From Geranomyces variabilis (Eukaryota > Chytridiomycota > Chytridiomycetes > Spizellomycetales > Powellomycetaceae), in NCBI GenBank assembly GCA_027603065.1, contig JADGJP010000022.1:248001-312000 (forward strand): a stretch of 64,000 nucleotides of DNA, written 5' to 3'. Each line of letters begins with the position of its first letter. Position 1 is the first letter of the stretch. The notes below the pieces were generated by a model, which worked only from the letters and a program-made list of their open reading frames with translations, was not told the origin of the DNA and did no database searches. Both the position numbers and the translations under genes were made by a program. Below are positions 10,675 through 20,176 of this stretch, piece after piece.

Positions 10675-11979
10675 TTATGCTATCTGCCGGCCCTTGACCC
10701 ATACACCCTTGATCGACCGCTCATCGCCCAGGTTAACAAACTTCTCAAACTTGCGCTCCCAGTCATCGCCCGGAAAAACGTCCACCGGGTTCGAAGGCCC
10801 GCCAACCTTGATCCGCAACGCATCAAACTGCATGCCAACAGCAAACCCGCCAACTACGCCTTCGAGTCCCAGCGCAGCCGCACCGCCTCGCGTCGCCACG
10901 TAGAATCCGCACTTGTAATCCGCGATCAACGCTGTCGAATCGTAGTGGTTTCTGCCTCGCGACGCGAGCACCAGCGCGCGGATATTTTGGAGCATTGAGG
11001 GCGAGTATCCGCCCGCGACATCTGTCCCCAATCCGCATTTCAGTCCCTTGTCCATGCGCTCACGTATTGGGAACGTGCTGCCCGCGAAAAAGTAGTTGCT
11101 CATCGGGCATACAGCGAGACCGCATCCGCGGGCGCGGAGAAGCTGCTCGTCATTGTCGGACAGGTATATCGAGTGAGCCATGACAGTCTTTGAAGTCAAT
11201 AGACCCGCTGCGGCAAAAATTTCGCTGTCAGATCCTTCACCCGGGTGTAGCGCCTCGACAAACGCGACCTCGTCGCGGCTCTCGGACAAATGTGACTGCA
11301 CACGAGCACCGTGGCGCTCGGCCAGCTCGCCCAGCCCGCGCAGAAGCTCGGGCGTGCATGTGGGTATAAAGCGTGGTGTGACGACCGCTTCGATCAAGTC
11401 CGTCTGCAAAGCTGCAACGGCGGTAAAGAATTCCTCAGTCCTGCTCAACGACTCGGCGGTCGTTTCCACGTACTCTGGCGGCGCGTTGCGGTCCATACAC
11501 ACTTTTCCGACGAAAGCACGCTGACCTTTTTCTTGCAAGATTTTGGCAAATCGAATGCAGGGATCGACGTCAATAGTAGCAAAGTATAACGCAGTCGTCG
11601 TCCCGTTGGCAACCATCCGATCAACTAGTTTGGAGTAGACTTCATGCGCGTAGTCAAGATCTCTCATCTTGACTTCGGTAGGGAACGCATACTCGGTCAG
11701 CCAGGTCATCAATGGGACGTGGGTGCCGGCGCCGGCATAGGCATATTGTGGAGCGTGTACATGCGTGTCAACGAAGCCGGGAATGAAAAACTCGTTGTCG
11801 CCAAGAATTATGGGCGAGGGCGCCAGTTCACGGACTTTGGGGGGAAGAGAATTTAGCTCTCCTCTCACAATATGCGTTATGATGCCGACGTCGGATACCA
11901 CCACCGTAGTCGCCGGTAGGATCTCAATATGGGATGGAGCCACGGCGTGGATAAAGGTGCCATGATAAGAGGTCGACAT
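10675..11979 (-). CDS. GUD1: Guanine deaminase
   Basis: Single exon of 434 residues starting at the ATG at 11979 (MSTSYHG). The frame stays open further upstream, but only through non-ATG codons. It carries the amidohydrolase metal motif in PGFVDTHVHAPQY (H73 and H75), the later ligands in HLSES and MAHSIYLSD, and GLGTDVAGGYSPSM with the catalytic Asp region. These are the diagnostic blocks of guanine deaminases, which convert guanine to xanthine with a bound zinc in purine salvage and catabolism. Length matches the family (about 450). The enzyme should be cytosolic. No intron is seen. Confidence 0.95.
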   Translation of the reverse strand: MSTSYHGTFIHAVAPSHIEILPATTVVVSDVGIITHIVRGELNSLPPKVRELAPSPIILGDNEFFIPGFVDTHVHAPQYAYAGAGTHVPLMTWLTEYAFPTEVKMRDLDYAHEVYSKLVDRMVANGTTTALYFATIDVDPCIRFAKILQEKGQRAFVGKVCMDRNAPPEYVETTAESLSRTEEFFTAVAALQTDLIEAVVTPRFIPTCTPELLRGLGELAERHGARVQSHLSESRDEVAFVEALHPGEGSDSEIFAAAGLLTSKTVMAHSIYLSDNDEQLLRARGCGLAVCPMSNYFFAGSTFPIRERMDKGLKCGLGTDVAGGYSPSMLQNIRALVLASRGRNHYDSTALIADYKCGFYVATRGGAAALGLEGVVGGFAVGMQFDALRIKVGGPSNPVDVFPGDDWERKFEKFVNLGDERSIKGVWVKGRQIA

Positions 11980-12149
11980 GCTGAAAGCGTGTGGCGAATG
12001 AACGTGGCGTGAACTATATCGTTCAAAAGCGCCCAAACGTGTTGTCCGAACACCCGGACGTCGGTCGCCTGTCGGTTTCCGCGTTTCCTCAGCTGGCCCC
12101 TTCTTCCGTGTAGCGCGCGTTAACCCATACACAATAGACCTTGGCTTCA

Positions 12150-12694
12150 ATGTCTTCCTCGGCCGTTGACGCAACTACGTCGCCTCAACACACTGCGCGC
12201 TTTGAGGACAAGCTGGTCGCCTCGGGCCTCATTCCCTCTGGCCAGTTCGCCAGTCTGGGGGATTGGAGACACTTCTGGCGAATGAGGACGCGCTGACGGA
12301 GGACAGCGTGATTTTTTATTTCTCCTTCAAAAAAACCGTCGACGAAAAGGTTTCACAAGAGCTGTTAACCGGTCCGCCGCGCAAGGCCTACCTCTATCGA
12401 TCTTTTGTCAACGCTCTGCGCGAAAAAGACCCAAGCATCCCAGCGTGGCCCGAAGATTGCGACGATAGCAACGGGCGCGAGCTATTCAAATCCACCTTAA
12501 AGTCCGTGTTTGCTACGGGAGCCACCATCATCTACGATGAGATACAAGCGCACCCTCAGTTTACTCGAGCGCTGATGCGTGTGATTGCCAGCGCGCGAAC
12601 AGATCCCACCGACCGCATGCGCATTTGCCGTTTGGCGCTCATTGGGATCTCTTCGTGCGCTGGCAATCACACGCATCAGCGCTCGAGTAACTAA
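12150..12694 (+). CDS. Hypothetical protein, gene structure uncertain, 3' end in an inverted duplication
   Basis: A frame starts at the ATG at 12150 (MSSSAVDATT) and reads GLIPSGQFASL. A second frame, offset by one step, carries the longer stretch from about 12263 to 12694, with segments such as VIFYFSFKKTVDEK and IIYDEIQAHPQF. The two frames need a short intron or a frame change between about 12225 and 12320 that I could not fix. One possibility is a donor inside GGCCAG and an acceptor before CGTGATTTT. The last 45 codons are read from the inverted duplication at 12559-12691, so the native C-terminus may have been replaced. I recognise no family. It is divergent to guanine deaminase, with 170 bp between starts. 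Confidence 0.45.
12559..12691. repeat. Inverted duplication, two 51-nt arms around a 31-nt spacer
   Basis: The arm at 12559-12609 (starting GTTTACTCGAGCGCTG) is the reverse complement of 12641-12691 (ending CAGCGCTCGAGTAAC) with only a few mismatches, so the region can fold into a long hairpin. The left arm reads as part of the hypothetical coding frame and the right arm as its mirror image. This suggests a local inverted copying event rather than a transposon end. Confidence 0.85.
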
Positions 12695-12719
12695 GGGTGC
12701 GCTAGGAAAAGGCACAAAA

Positions 12720-12908
12720 GAGCGCAACGGCAAGCGCCGACTCTCCAAGAAGGATATCCATGAGCGATTGGCGCAACGGCAGGCGTCCACTCCAAGGAAA
12801 AGACACAAAAGAGCGATTGGCGCAACGGCAAGCGCCGACTCTCCAAGAATGATATCCATGAGCGATTGGCGCAAAGGCAGGCGTCCACTCCAAGGAAAAG
12901 ACACAAAA
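12720..12908 (+). repeat. Tandem array of four truncated tRNA-Trp 5' halves
   Basis: Four head-to-tail units lie at 12720-12761 (42 nt, internally shortened), 12762-12810, 12811-12859 and 12860-12908 (49 nt each). They run straight into the intact tRNA gene. Each starts with the tRNA 5' sequence; the full units read GAGCGATTGGCGCAACGGC with one mismatch in unit 4. Each continues to the anticodon region (CTCC or CTCCA) and then departs into one of two tails: GATATCCAT in units 1 and 3, or AAGACACAAAA in units 2 and 4. The true repeat is therefore a 98-nt dimer. Each full unit keeps the pol III A-box but lacks the T arm and B-box. Confidence 0.85.
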
Positions 12909-12980
12909 GAGCGATTGGCGCAACGGCAGCGCGTCCGACTCCAGATCGGAAGGTTGCGAGTTCGAATCTCGTATCGCTCA
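12909..12980 (+). tRNA. tRNA-Trp (anticodon CCA)
   Basis: 72 nt without intron. The acceptor stem pairs GAGCGAT with ATCGCTC. The D arm GCGC-AACGGCA-GCGC lies in a good A-box. The anticodon stem pairs TCCGA with TCGGA around the loop CTCCAGA, giving anticodon CCA. The T arm is GCGAG-TTCGAAT-CTCGT with the B-box GTTCGAATC. A T5 terminator follows 8 nt later. It is the last member of the array of 5' halves and the only one with a complete cloverleaf. Confidence 0.93.
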
Positions 12981-12987
12981 CAGCGCA

Positions 12988-12992
12988 TTTTT
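12988..12992 (+). terminator. RNA polymerase III terminator of tRNA-Trp
   Basis: A run of five T begins 8 nt after the discriminator base of the tRNA, followed by further T-rich sequence, the usual pol III stop. No comparable T run separates the upstream half units. Confidence 0.7.
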
Positions 12993-13081
12993 GTTTTTGT
13001 CTTTTCGGACTCGCGGAATGTGCGCGGCGAAACGAGCTGGTAGCGCACGTTCAGCCTTTTTTTGGAGTAATTTCCTCGCAA

Positions 13082-14221
13082 ATGGAAGACGACGGCTTCA
13101 CGTTGTATAAACCTGGACGGGCCGGTCGTCGCAAGCCTGCTCCTCGTCCGGTAGAACGCCGCTCAAAAGCGGCACAAGCACAATTTCAATACCGCAGGTC
13201 TGCTCCGAGCGGAAAGGCTGCTGGCAAGACAGTTACAGCTGCAAACCTCATAGCCGAAATATCTTTTCGAAAGTACGTGCGTATGCGTCGCATACGGAGG
13301 AGGTGCTAGCGGCCGGCCGGTAGCTGATGCGGGCAGCTTTGCAGAAAGTCAATACAAGCCTCCAAGTTCTATGCTGCTTTGAAAGGTACAGCAGCCCGGC
13401 TACTTGTTTACCGGATGCTGCAAATCCAAAAGGCTAACGAGTTTTGATTGGGCGTTGCAGAAAATCTTCAAGCACGCATTGGCGCATTCCGCGATCCGCC
13501 AGCGGCTGCAATAGATGTGGTGTGCTATGGCGTTGGCTCAATGACCGCTCAAAGCTCACAACACCAATTCGCGCTGATATTGCTGTTACGTGAGGATTTG
13601 GAGGTAACTCGGAACCACAATGTCACTATGCAGTCGTCAAAAGCGATGCAAATAAACACTGTACCTGACTCTGGTGACAGTAGTTTGCTGGCAGTTTCGA
13701 TATTTTTGATCCAGTCATGTCAGACATCGACCGGCCAGTTATGCTACATTTTGGCTGCTCAATGATCGCTGAAAACGAGGTAAATAAAATGACGACGGGG
13801 ACTGCTCTTACGAGGGGTCGGGGAGAGTTAAAGCAGGCTGGGCCTTTCTGCGTCTCCTCCACAGCGCGGCGCCCGATCTGTCACCGCACATACGCTGTTC
13901 TATATGCCGCACTGCGGCCACATCCTTTATGATGCCGTTCTCCGTTCCAACTGGGCATCCCTGCCAACAATTCTGGTTGTTGGAAACAGCTTTGCAGCGT
14001 ACGACACGCTGCTACAGGCGCGCGACAAGCGGAATCAAGCACCATATCTACTTGCTGCTGGCGACTTGGTGGAAGAGGTGCCATTTCCGAAAGTTTATGA
14101 GGTGCCAGATGTATTCAACAATACTAGTCTGCACTTGTTTAAGCAGGTGGGCGGCACAGTGGAGCTTGCAGAAGACTATGGAGCGGACTGTGCGGGCTCG
14201 CCAGGCGACGAAGTAGTGTAG
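13082..14221 (+). CDS. SRR1-domain protein (SRRD/Ber1 family)
   Basis: Five exons give 275 residues: 13082-13272, 13345-13385, 13461-13603, 13684-13779, 13865-14221. The start of exon 4 is the least certain junction. A basic N-terminal segment is followed by the SRR1 domain: DVVCYGVGSMT, FDPVMSDID, HFGCSMIAENE, FYMPHCGHILYDAVLRSNW and VVGNSF. It ends in DVFNNTSLHLF, in the same order as human SRRD and yeast Ber1. The family is linked to circadian or light signalling in plants and to microtubule or haem-related phenotypes in animals and yeast, but the biochemical activity is unknown. It is convergent with YTA7, with only 90 bp between stop codons. Confidence 0.9.
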
Positions 14222-14311
14222 ACCCCACCCATGTAGATCGCTTTTTATATACGTTCAAATGCCAAAAATTCAGTAAACATTCACACTATGCACAACAGCT
14301 AAATCTGTTGG

Positions 14312-17300
14312 TCAGCGGCGGTGTCTTCCAAATCGCCGCTCGCACAGCTCAATCTTGTCCGTCACGGCCTGAGAACAGAACAGAGTGTTAAGCGCCATAT
14401 CATAACTTGGCACATCATATATGACTTGCCAAACCCCACCTTGGCGACAACAGTCCGGTCCTCCTCTCCCTCGCCAGCTTCTATCTCGCCTTCCAGATCT
14501 TGGTACAGGATTTCCAAATTTCGCACGTTCATAGTCTCGGTAACGGCCAAAAGTCGCTTCTCAATGTTGTGGACAGTCTCTGCCGAAAGGCTCTTTGCCC
14601 GAGGGTGTGGTTCAGTACAAGTGCTGGCAAAAAGCCGCGTGGGAGAAAGCGTTGCAGACGACAACGCTGGCTCTCGAGCAGGTAAACGGTTCGGAGATGG
14701 CGAATCCGAGTCTTGCGTGTAAGAGGCGCTATCGCCGTGCAATGGCGACGCTGGTGGGTTCACCGGATCGGGAGTGTGGCGCTCATGAGTAGCTGTCGCT
14801 TTCTGCCAATCAGCCGTTTGCTCGTCATCCGATTCCTGGTCGGACTCGGGCTCGGCATCAGACTCTGGAGGCTCCGCAGATTCTGGGGATTCATCGAGAT
14901 CCACCTCCTCCCCGTTCTCTTCTTCGTCCACATCCATTGCGTCCTCCTCCTCCTCCTCATCCTCCTCGCTCGCTTCTGCCGCAGCTTCCGCCTCCTCCTC
15001 ATCTTCGACGTCTTCCACTTCATCACCATCTTCCTCATCTTCAGTAACATTCACCTCTACCTCCGCCGCTTCCTCTTCCTCGTCTTCGGAGATGTCCACT
15101 GCTTCCACTCCTTCCTCCTCCTCAACTTCAGCGTCTTCAGCGTCTTGCGCAGCATCCACTTCTTCCGCGTCAGTTTCTCCCTCCGCATCCGCCTCGGCAT
15201 CTGCGTGTTCAGCATCTTCCGCATCTTGCGCATATCTCGCCGAGTCTCCGTTTTCTGCGGCATCCTGCGTGCCGTTTTCGTAAACAGACGGTCCTACAAC
15301 ACCGTTTTCCTCTTGAACGTTTCCGCCACGTACATCGTGGCCCTCATCGTCATCATCGTCTTGCTCAATGGTTAATCGCCGCCGCTTGCGCCGCCTTGGA
15401 CGTATTTTGCGACGCATCGTCGAAGAAGTATTGTTATCAGCGTTAACCTGCGGCTCTGCGCGGACAGGTGCTTTATAGGCACGCGCCCATACGGCAGCTT
15501 GGATATAGTTCAGACGGTTTACGGGAGGTACGCTGTCGACAAATTCATTTACCGCGTCGTCAAATTCAAACGACTGTAACAAACGGACCGAAAGTCAGTT
15601 GTCAATGCCTCTTCCGCAAACGCTGCAGTTACAAAGCGGATTCCCTACCTTCCGGACTATATCAGATCGCGGCTCATTGTACAAGCGCACATTATTCGCA
15701 ATGAGCCGGACGTCCTCGAGCCAGTCTTCAAGCGTCTCATACAATCCCATATCGGTCTTTTCCATAACAAGCCCCAAGTCGATTGGATGGGACACATAAT
15801 CCATATAGTCTGGATACTCTACCAGGTCAACGGGCCTGCAGAGCGCGCGGAAGCGTTTGGTAGCAACGTTGTGGAAGTTACGCAAATGGCGCCGAAGATC
15901 TTGCCGTGCGTGCTCGCATCGTGTTTCAAACGCGAGTCGCTGTTCGAAATTCAATACTAGCATGCCGGGGTCTTCTGGTGCAAGCTCCAGATTCTCGAGC
16001 GCGGTGGGTGGTGTTGTCAAGGATGCGGGATCGGGAGGTGTAGCGAGGGATGCCAGTAGCGGCGCAAAAAACGCAGCGCGTTTGGCCTAAGCGGGAAGCA
16101 GGAGTGTAAGCAGACCCACAGCCGACGGTTTTGACCAAAATCGCAATACCCACCAAGGTCGGCGTGGTTAGTTCGATTATGCTCCGGTACCCCAGAACGC
16201 CGTTCATGTCGTCGTCTTCACCCATCACAAACTGATGCATGTGTGACGGGAGAGGGCCCGCTTTTTCCCAGGTCATAAGCACGAGAATTGCGTGACCAGC
16301 AGTGGCGAGCTGCTGCTCTAGGCACACAACTGCCTCAGCAGACCACATCTCGATGGATGGGATGAATATGGCTGGCAATGACTCAAGCTGCAGCGCATTG
16401 ATGGCGTCGGGGATGCTGACATCCATAAGCTGCCGCGAAAAACGTTAGTTACAAGATGGTCACTAATTCATCAATAACATCAGCAAGCTTTACCTCCAAG
16501 TCCGTGGATCGCCGAATGGTCTCGAGCCGGAATCCGCGCTCGGAAAGATCATTCGTTGCAGCGCAGGCAGTCTGAATTTGACCCATATTTGGGGGGCCTT
16601 GAATCAAAATTCGCGGCTGAAGTGTACTGCTGCTAGCATTTGTCGTTCTCCGCGTCATCGCTCGCCAGACTGCAGATGATCGCGCCGCCATTTCGTCGCA
16701 AGCCTCTGAAAGTAACAAATGCATCTGACGCGATGGTGGCTTGGCGGCAGTATCTGAGGCGCTTGCGCTTGGCTTGATATCTGTTCAAGGAATAGCTGCA
16801 ATGTTAGAACTTCCGCAATGCTGACTACGGTGACTAAAATCATGAAAGCATTACCTTTCAGAGCCTGATAAAAGTCGCGCTCCGTGACCCTGATCTTCGT
16901 CGGCTCAATCTTTAGACGCTCGGGCCTTTCGTAGATTTGAGGGTAGGTCCGGCGCAAGGCTTTGTAATAAGCATCACTAGCCAAAGCCTTCAAATCCGCA
17001 CCGCTATATCCATCCGTGTCTCTCGCTAACTGATCCAGCAGTGCGTCGGGCAGATTAAAGTTCGCGGCTTTAATAGCAATGATCTTTTTGCGAGCTTTCA
17101 GGTCAGGTGGCAAGAATTTCAGCCTGCGGTCGAAACGACCCGGCCTAAGAAGGGCAGGGTCAAGTGTGTCGAGGCGATTTGTGGCTCCAATTACGATAAC
17201 ACGACCTGGCGATTTCATCTGTCAGAAGAGGGGTGCGAGAAAAGACCGACATCCGATGTGATGACATACCACGGCTTTCAAGACCATCCATCATGGTCAA

Positions 17301-18970
17301 GAGGGACGTCACAACCGAGTTGTGCGGCGTAGCGTTCTCGCCGGACGAGCGCGCTGGAACTACCCCTAAAAAAAGTGATACCATTGAGAGAGCGTTCAAC
17401 ACGACCTCACTGCTGGTCTGAAGATCATGCACCATCAATCTCGTCGAAAAAAATGATGGAAGGCTCGTTGGCTTTGGCATCATCAAAGAGCTTCTTCAAA
17501 TGCTTTTCCGAGTCACCAAACCACTTTGAATGTACATCAGCCGCATGGCACTCGAAAAAGGACACTGGAATCTGATAGGAGGAGCAACTGGACGCAATCG
17601 CCCGGGCTATTCGGAAACCGCTTGATTAGTTATGGAGATCGTGACATCAAGATGGAGGATAGATGCGTACCCATCAAAGTCTTGCCGTTGCCAGGAGGAC
17701 CGTAAAACATGACGCCTTTTAGTGGCTCAGCGCCATGTGAAAGCTCAGGATACAGCAGCGCAAGCTTGATCATCTCCTGGACTGTCTTTACATCTGTACA
17801 GAAAACTCGGTTGTGAGCTTTGGAACACGCTGCGTCGTAACACGAACAAAGACATACGTTGTTCGTGTCCACCAATCATGTCAAAAGTTATTTGAGGTGC
17901 CGTGCTTGCCGTTGGGAACTCTGAGGAAATCATACTGTCAGAAATTCCTGAGGCAATACTAGACCCTTGTGATAGTTCGCTTACTTTGTAGATGCGACTC
18001 AAGCCGGTTCTTCCAACGAGCTCGCTCTTTCTGGTCTGCAATTGAGTCTATCAACGCTGACGACCGGGCGTGCTGCAGGAGCGGTTTAGCGATGTCTTTC
18101 TCCTCCATGCACTTCAAGTCAGATCCGGTAAGTGTTAGCCATTTGGCCCATAGTGAGAACAGGCCAGCCGCTATACGTGCTTACGTCGTAGTCCAGCGGA
18201 CGTTGTCCACCGGCAGTAGGCATGGGCACCTTCCGCCGAGATGGTTTAACTGGCGATGGTGGCCATCTTGACCCTTCTTCCATGCGGATGGCTTTCGAGT
18301 AAGCACGAGTGAAGTTGCGGCTCTCATTGTAATCAACCTGAGGACGATTCCTCAACGACCGCGATGCGCCTAGCAAAGACTGATCCAGTGATATTTCATT
18401 TGACTTGCGTTTGCCCATACGTGGCGGGTCTGGCGCCAGCGGATGGTCGCCCTCATCATCCCCATCGGGCGAAGAGGTGGACTCGGCAAAGCCATTTATT
18501 TGATAGTTCGCCGAAATTGAGTTTTTCGTACGGCGAGTGAGTATCCGAGCTGGCGTTGCCGGATGTTCATTATTGTGCGAATCTTCGCGCTCTGCAAGCT
18601 GGTTGTTGCGGACGGTGGTGGTACAGCTCCGTCGCGGTCTGCGCCGCATACCTTCTAGCTCTTCCTCCTCTTCCTCATCGTTTCCCTCGTTGCCGTCGTT
18701 TTCATCATTTTCATCCTCCTCATCGTCGCGTTCAGCTCGTAAGCGAGGTGGGTCTGCTCGGCCATAGAATGCTGGTTTCCGCACTGTTCGACCCCGAGTA
18801 GTTCGCACCGGTTCTTCTGGCTCCTTTTCCACAGTGCTGGCCGGCGTTCGTCCAGACCGGGTCCGTTTCGGCGATGGGGTGCGCTCGAGCTCATGGTGCG
18901 CGCGATAGTCGCCAAGACGGATGGGAGCGACGCGCTTGCGTTTGCCGGTAACTTCTACGGCTTCCGCCAT
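14312..18970 (-). CDS. YTA7: Yta7/ATAD2-type AAA+ ATPase with bromodomain
   Basis: Eleven exons give about 1299 residues: 18185-18970, 17858-18035, 17671-17793, 17433-17606, 17270-17365, 16855-17205, 16494-16780, 16154-16429, 15649-16086, 14440-15573, 14312-14368. A basic and acidic disordered N-terminus precedes ITFDMIGGH, Walker A GPPGNGKT (353-360), Walker B SIIFFDEIDG and IGATNRLDTLDPALLRPGRFD. The second AAA module is degenerate (GPPNMGQ where Walker A should be), as known for the family. A bromodomain follows at about 812-910 (YPDYMDYVSHPIDL...NNVRLYN), then an extremely acidic Glu/Asp/Ala tail (about 960-1180) and a short last exon. Family role: a chromatin-bound hexamer that handles histones H3-H4 and sets nucleosome density. 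The start is the ATG at 18970, because an upstream in-frame stop excludes extension. Confidence 0.93.
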
Positions 18971-20176
18971 GTCTGGATGGGTGGATCGGGTCTTTTGCTC
19001 CTCGAGTGGAGGGCTTTTAGTGTTTCGAGAGCGGGGAGGCACAGGAGCTTCTCAGGGTGCAGGGGTTTCGCGCGAAAGTATTTCGAGTGAGCGACAGTCA
19101 GAAATACTCTAGAGTAGCTGGACTGATCAGAAAGCACGTAACCGTCGTACGGCGTATCGCCGTAAAAGGACCAAAACGGGGTCACTGCGGTTTGTCAAAT
19201 GCTTTGGGCAGTATATAAAGAGCTGTTTGTTGGGGAAGAATTTTGGCGCAAGCGCGGGCTTGCAAAGTTGCAGCGGGAAGGCTCCGCCCATCTCCGCGCG
19301 TGCGCTGCGTCCTTGTTGCCGGTAAATAAATGATTCAATGATCCAAAATGCGTCAGCGTTAATTAATAAAGAATTCTATGGACGATATTCTGATTCAGAT
19401 TTAGCGCCGTCGCTTGCCCGTCCGAGCGGCGTCCGCTTGCGCCAACGCTCGCATTCATATGCCCAACACGGCCCCGCTTCGGCACCTTTTCGAGTTCAGC
19501 ATATATCAGTCCTCCCATAGCGCTGCCAGCCGCGGTGAGCCCGCGATCGTATAATAACGATCTTTGCAATATGGAAGTCGCAGGTCGTGTATAGCGGGAA
19601 GCATCCCGCACAGCCTCATTTCCGACGCTGCCGACGAGGCTTTATCAAGCGCCACGAGCGACATGGCTGGCGTCGTTCATCAGGGAACGAGGGCTTCCAG
19701 AGTCTCGATATGATGACTCCAAGCGGTTCGCTCTTCAAGTGGCTGCAGATAAAACATGAGTGACTCTTCTTGCTTCTCGTTCCAGCGCTCACATATTCCA
19801 AAGCACACCTCGCCAGCGAATGTCATCCTTCAAAACGGTGTCCAAATCAAATCCCGCGCCCAATTGCCGTTCCGGGGCATTATTGCGCAAAAAGAGCTCG
19901 CCATGGGTATGTCGGGCAGGTTGTGGGACATAGCTGGGGTCAGATTTGAAGTTTTGACCGCACAAGTAATATGTGATAGTTTTCCATCAAAAAGTCACCA
20001 GCCCACCTTTGGCAGAAGAGTGCATAATGCATCATCGTTCTGAAGCAGCAAAGGACGGGGGAAGCTGTCGAAATGCGCTCTCAGCCTCCTTCCGCCCAGA
20101 GCTCCGCTCGGCCGGCGGTTTTTAACTTTTTAGCAGTTTTCGCCGACGGCGGCCCTCATCCACACCAGGATTCGAC
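18971..20176. other. 1.2-kb interval between YTA7 and DNMT2, mostly unassigned
   Basis: The part next to 18970 should hold the YTA7 promoter, and the part next to 20177 the DNMT2 promoter. A TATATAAAG string lies at 19212-19219 and, being nearly palindromic, could serve either strand. Between them several short minus-strand open segments with protein-like composition occur (listed separately). No RNA gene or transposon end was recognised. Confidence 0.4.
19680..19979 (-). CDS. Possible spliced gene fragment, function unknown
   Basis: On the minus strand a clean open segment from about 19979 to 19797 reads ITYYLCGQNFKSDPSYVPQ and then GAGFDLDTVLKDDIRWR. After a possible intron of about 40 nt (donor at GAG-GTGTGC, acceptor at GCAAG) a second segment continues as ESLMFYLQPLEERTAWSH, ending in TGA at 19680-19682. 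Further open pieces occur on both sides, but I could not join them into a complete gene. The composition is more protein-like than chance frames here. I recognise no family, and the exact limits are guesses. Confidence 0.3.

Noticed and set aside
11980-12174. N-terminal extension of guanine deaminase to 12174
   Set aside because: The extension starts at TTG, contains no ATG and overlaps the start of the divergent gene. The ATG at 11979 gives the normal protein length.
12720-12908. Additional functional tRNA genes in the half-tRNA array
   Set aside because: All four units stop at the anticodon and lack the T arm, the B-box and the acceptor 3' strand.
14713-15375. 220-codon plus-strand frame with many hydrophobic residues (looks like a membrane protein)
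   Set aside because: It is the antisense of the acidic Glu/Asp tail of YTA7, where GAG/GAA codons become Leu/Phe/Ser codons.
17966-18110. Extra YTA7 exon at about 17985-18111 in another frame
   Set aside because: It would need a 19-nt intron to return to frame. A single 149-nt intron (18036-18184) joins the flanking exons in phase.
18971-19042. Extension of Yta7 to a start at 19042
   Set aside because: The codon is GTG, and an in-frame stop lies just upstream. The ATG at 18970 is the first usable start.
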